The notes under the pieces were generated by a model. The model searched no databases. It was not told the DNA's origin and saw only the letters and a list, made by a program, of their open reading frames with translations. Of a stretch of DNA of 34,292 nt, positions 34,138 through 34,292 are shown piece after piece. Positions within the stretch are counted from its first letter, which is position 1. Each line of letters starts with the position of its first letter. Source of the stretch: Gammaproteobacteria bacterium (lineage in GTDB: Bacteria > Pseudomonadota > Gammaproteobacteria > Steroidobacterales > Steroidobacteraceae); contig JAHEAZ010000026.1 of assembly GCA_024642505.1 (NCBI GenBank), positions 1 through 34,292 of the forward strand, read 5' to 3'. Both the position numbers and the translations under genes were made by a program.

Positions 34138-34292
34138 TCAGCCGGTGCCAACCGAGGCGTTGCGACCAGTGCCGACCGAAGCGTTACGGCCCGTTCCAAC
34201 CGAGGCACCAACCTTGCCGGTGCCAACCGAGGCGTTGCGACCAGTGCCGACCGAAGCGTTACGGCCCGTTCCAACCGAGGCACCAACCTTGC
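34138..34292 (-). CDS. Tandem-repeat protein, C-terminal end only (start beyond the right edge)
   Basis: The minus-strand frame that stops with TGA at 34140-34138 is open to the window edge. It encodes a 25-residue unit made of KVGASVGTG plus two copies of RNASVGTG, present twice in full with the start of a third. The hexapeptide ASVGTG occurs three times per unit, and its codons differ between sub-repeats only at third positions (for example Val GTT/GTC, Gly GGA/GGC, Thr ACG/ACT/ACC, Ala GCC/GCT). That is the pattern of a real coding frame. The composition (Gly, Val, Thr, Ser, Ala, with Arg and Lys) suggests an extended or beta-rich surface or structural protein. I do not recognise the family; the N-terminus would be needed to judge export. 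Confidence 0.65.
   Translation of the reverse strand, partial: KVGASVGTGRNASVGTGRNASVGTGKVGASVGTGRNASVGTGRNASVGTG
34141..34290. repeat. Two perfect 75-bp tandem repeats, third copy cut by the edge
   Basis: Copy 1 (34141-34215) and copy 2 (34216-34290) are identical base for base, and the last two bases (GC) begin another copy. Each 75-bp unit contains three diverged sub-repeats of 24-27 bp. The length is a multiple of three, so copy-number change would keep the reading frame. Confidence 0.97.

Noticed and set aside
34098-34286. Alternative minus-strand frame across the tandem repeat (Leu/Arg-rich, 62 residues)
   Set aside because: In this frame the sub-repeat differences change residues; the synonymous-only frame ending at 34138 is a better coding candidate.
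34024-34292. Plus-strand open frame starting MQNLLAGVIAQEAKAG and running through the repeat to the edge
   Set aside because: Sub-repeat differences fall on first codon positions here and alter residues; no ribosome site; its start overlaps the terminator-like hairpin of the opposite gene.

Overview
The window is a gene-dense, GC-rich bacterial chromosome segment. Almost every gene is housekeeping, and the order matches blocks known from Gammaproteobacteria of the Pseudomonas/Xanthomonas type: gyrA-serC-pheA-aroA-cmk-rpsA-ihfB, mtaD-ubiG-mupP-yciK, trpS-scpA-scpB-rluB and yciB-yciI. I read it as a gammaproteobacterium, perhaps an environmental lineage near the Xanthomonadales/Nevskiales/Chromatiales; the genus cannot be named from the sequence. 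No transposase, phage gene, plasmid gene or CRISPR array is visible.

Layout. 1-3.2 kb: a lipid-metabolism corner with a 5'-truncated alpha/beta hydrolase, a wax ester synthase/diacylglycerol acyltransferase and an HSL-type esterase. 3.2-7.2 kb: an MFS drug exporter, tRNA-Val(GAC), uvrB, a decayed aspartate aminotransferase remnant and tRNA-Asn(GTT). 7.2-8.7 kb: a solitary isocitrate lyase/PEP mutase family enzyme and an AT-rich island with a perfect palindrome. 8.7-21.5 kb: a long minus-strand run, gyrA > serC > serA > pheA > aroA > cmk > rpsA > ihfB > lapB > comEA-like > galU, joining replication, serine and aromatic amino acid synthesis, translation and envelope precursor supply. 21.8-26.6 kb: a plus-strand operon mtaD-ubiG-mupP-rmuC-yciK with overlapping or nearly touching genes. 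26.6-31.6 kb: a minus-strand set yciO > M50 protease > trpS > scpA > scpB > rluB-like. 31.8-33.8 kb: a plus-strand operon yciB-yciI-bolA-ppiC-like closed by a strong intrinsic terminator. From 34.1 kb to the right edge a minus-strand gene encodes a Gly/Val/Thr/Ser-rich tandem repeat protein.

Most of the window is ordinary. The points that stand out are: the repeat-protein gene at the right edge, whose sub-repeats differ only at synonymous positions; a pseudouridine synthase homologue of the RluB type that has lost the catalytic Arg-Leu-Asp triplet; an internally deleted aspC pseudogene beside uvrB; a tryptophanyl-tRNA synthetase with a cysteine pattern like the [4Fe-4S] form; valine at GyrA position 83; and the 19-bp AT-rich palindrome between two convergent genes. 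I found no clear candidate for a wholly new multi-gene system.
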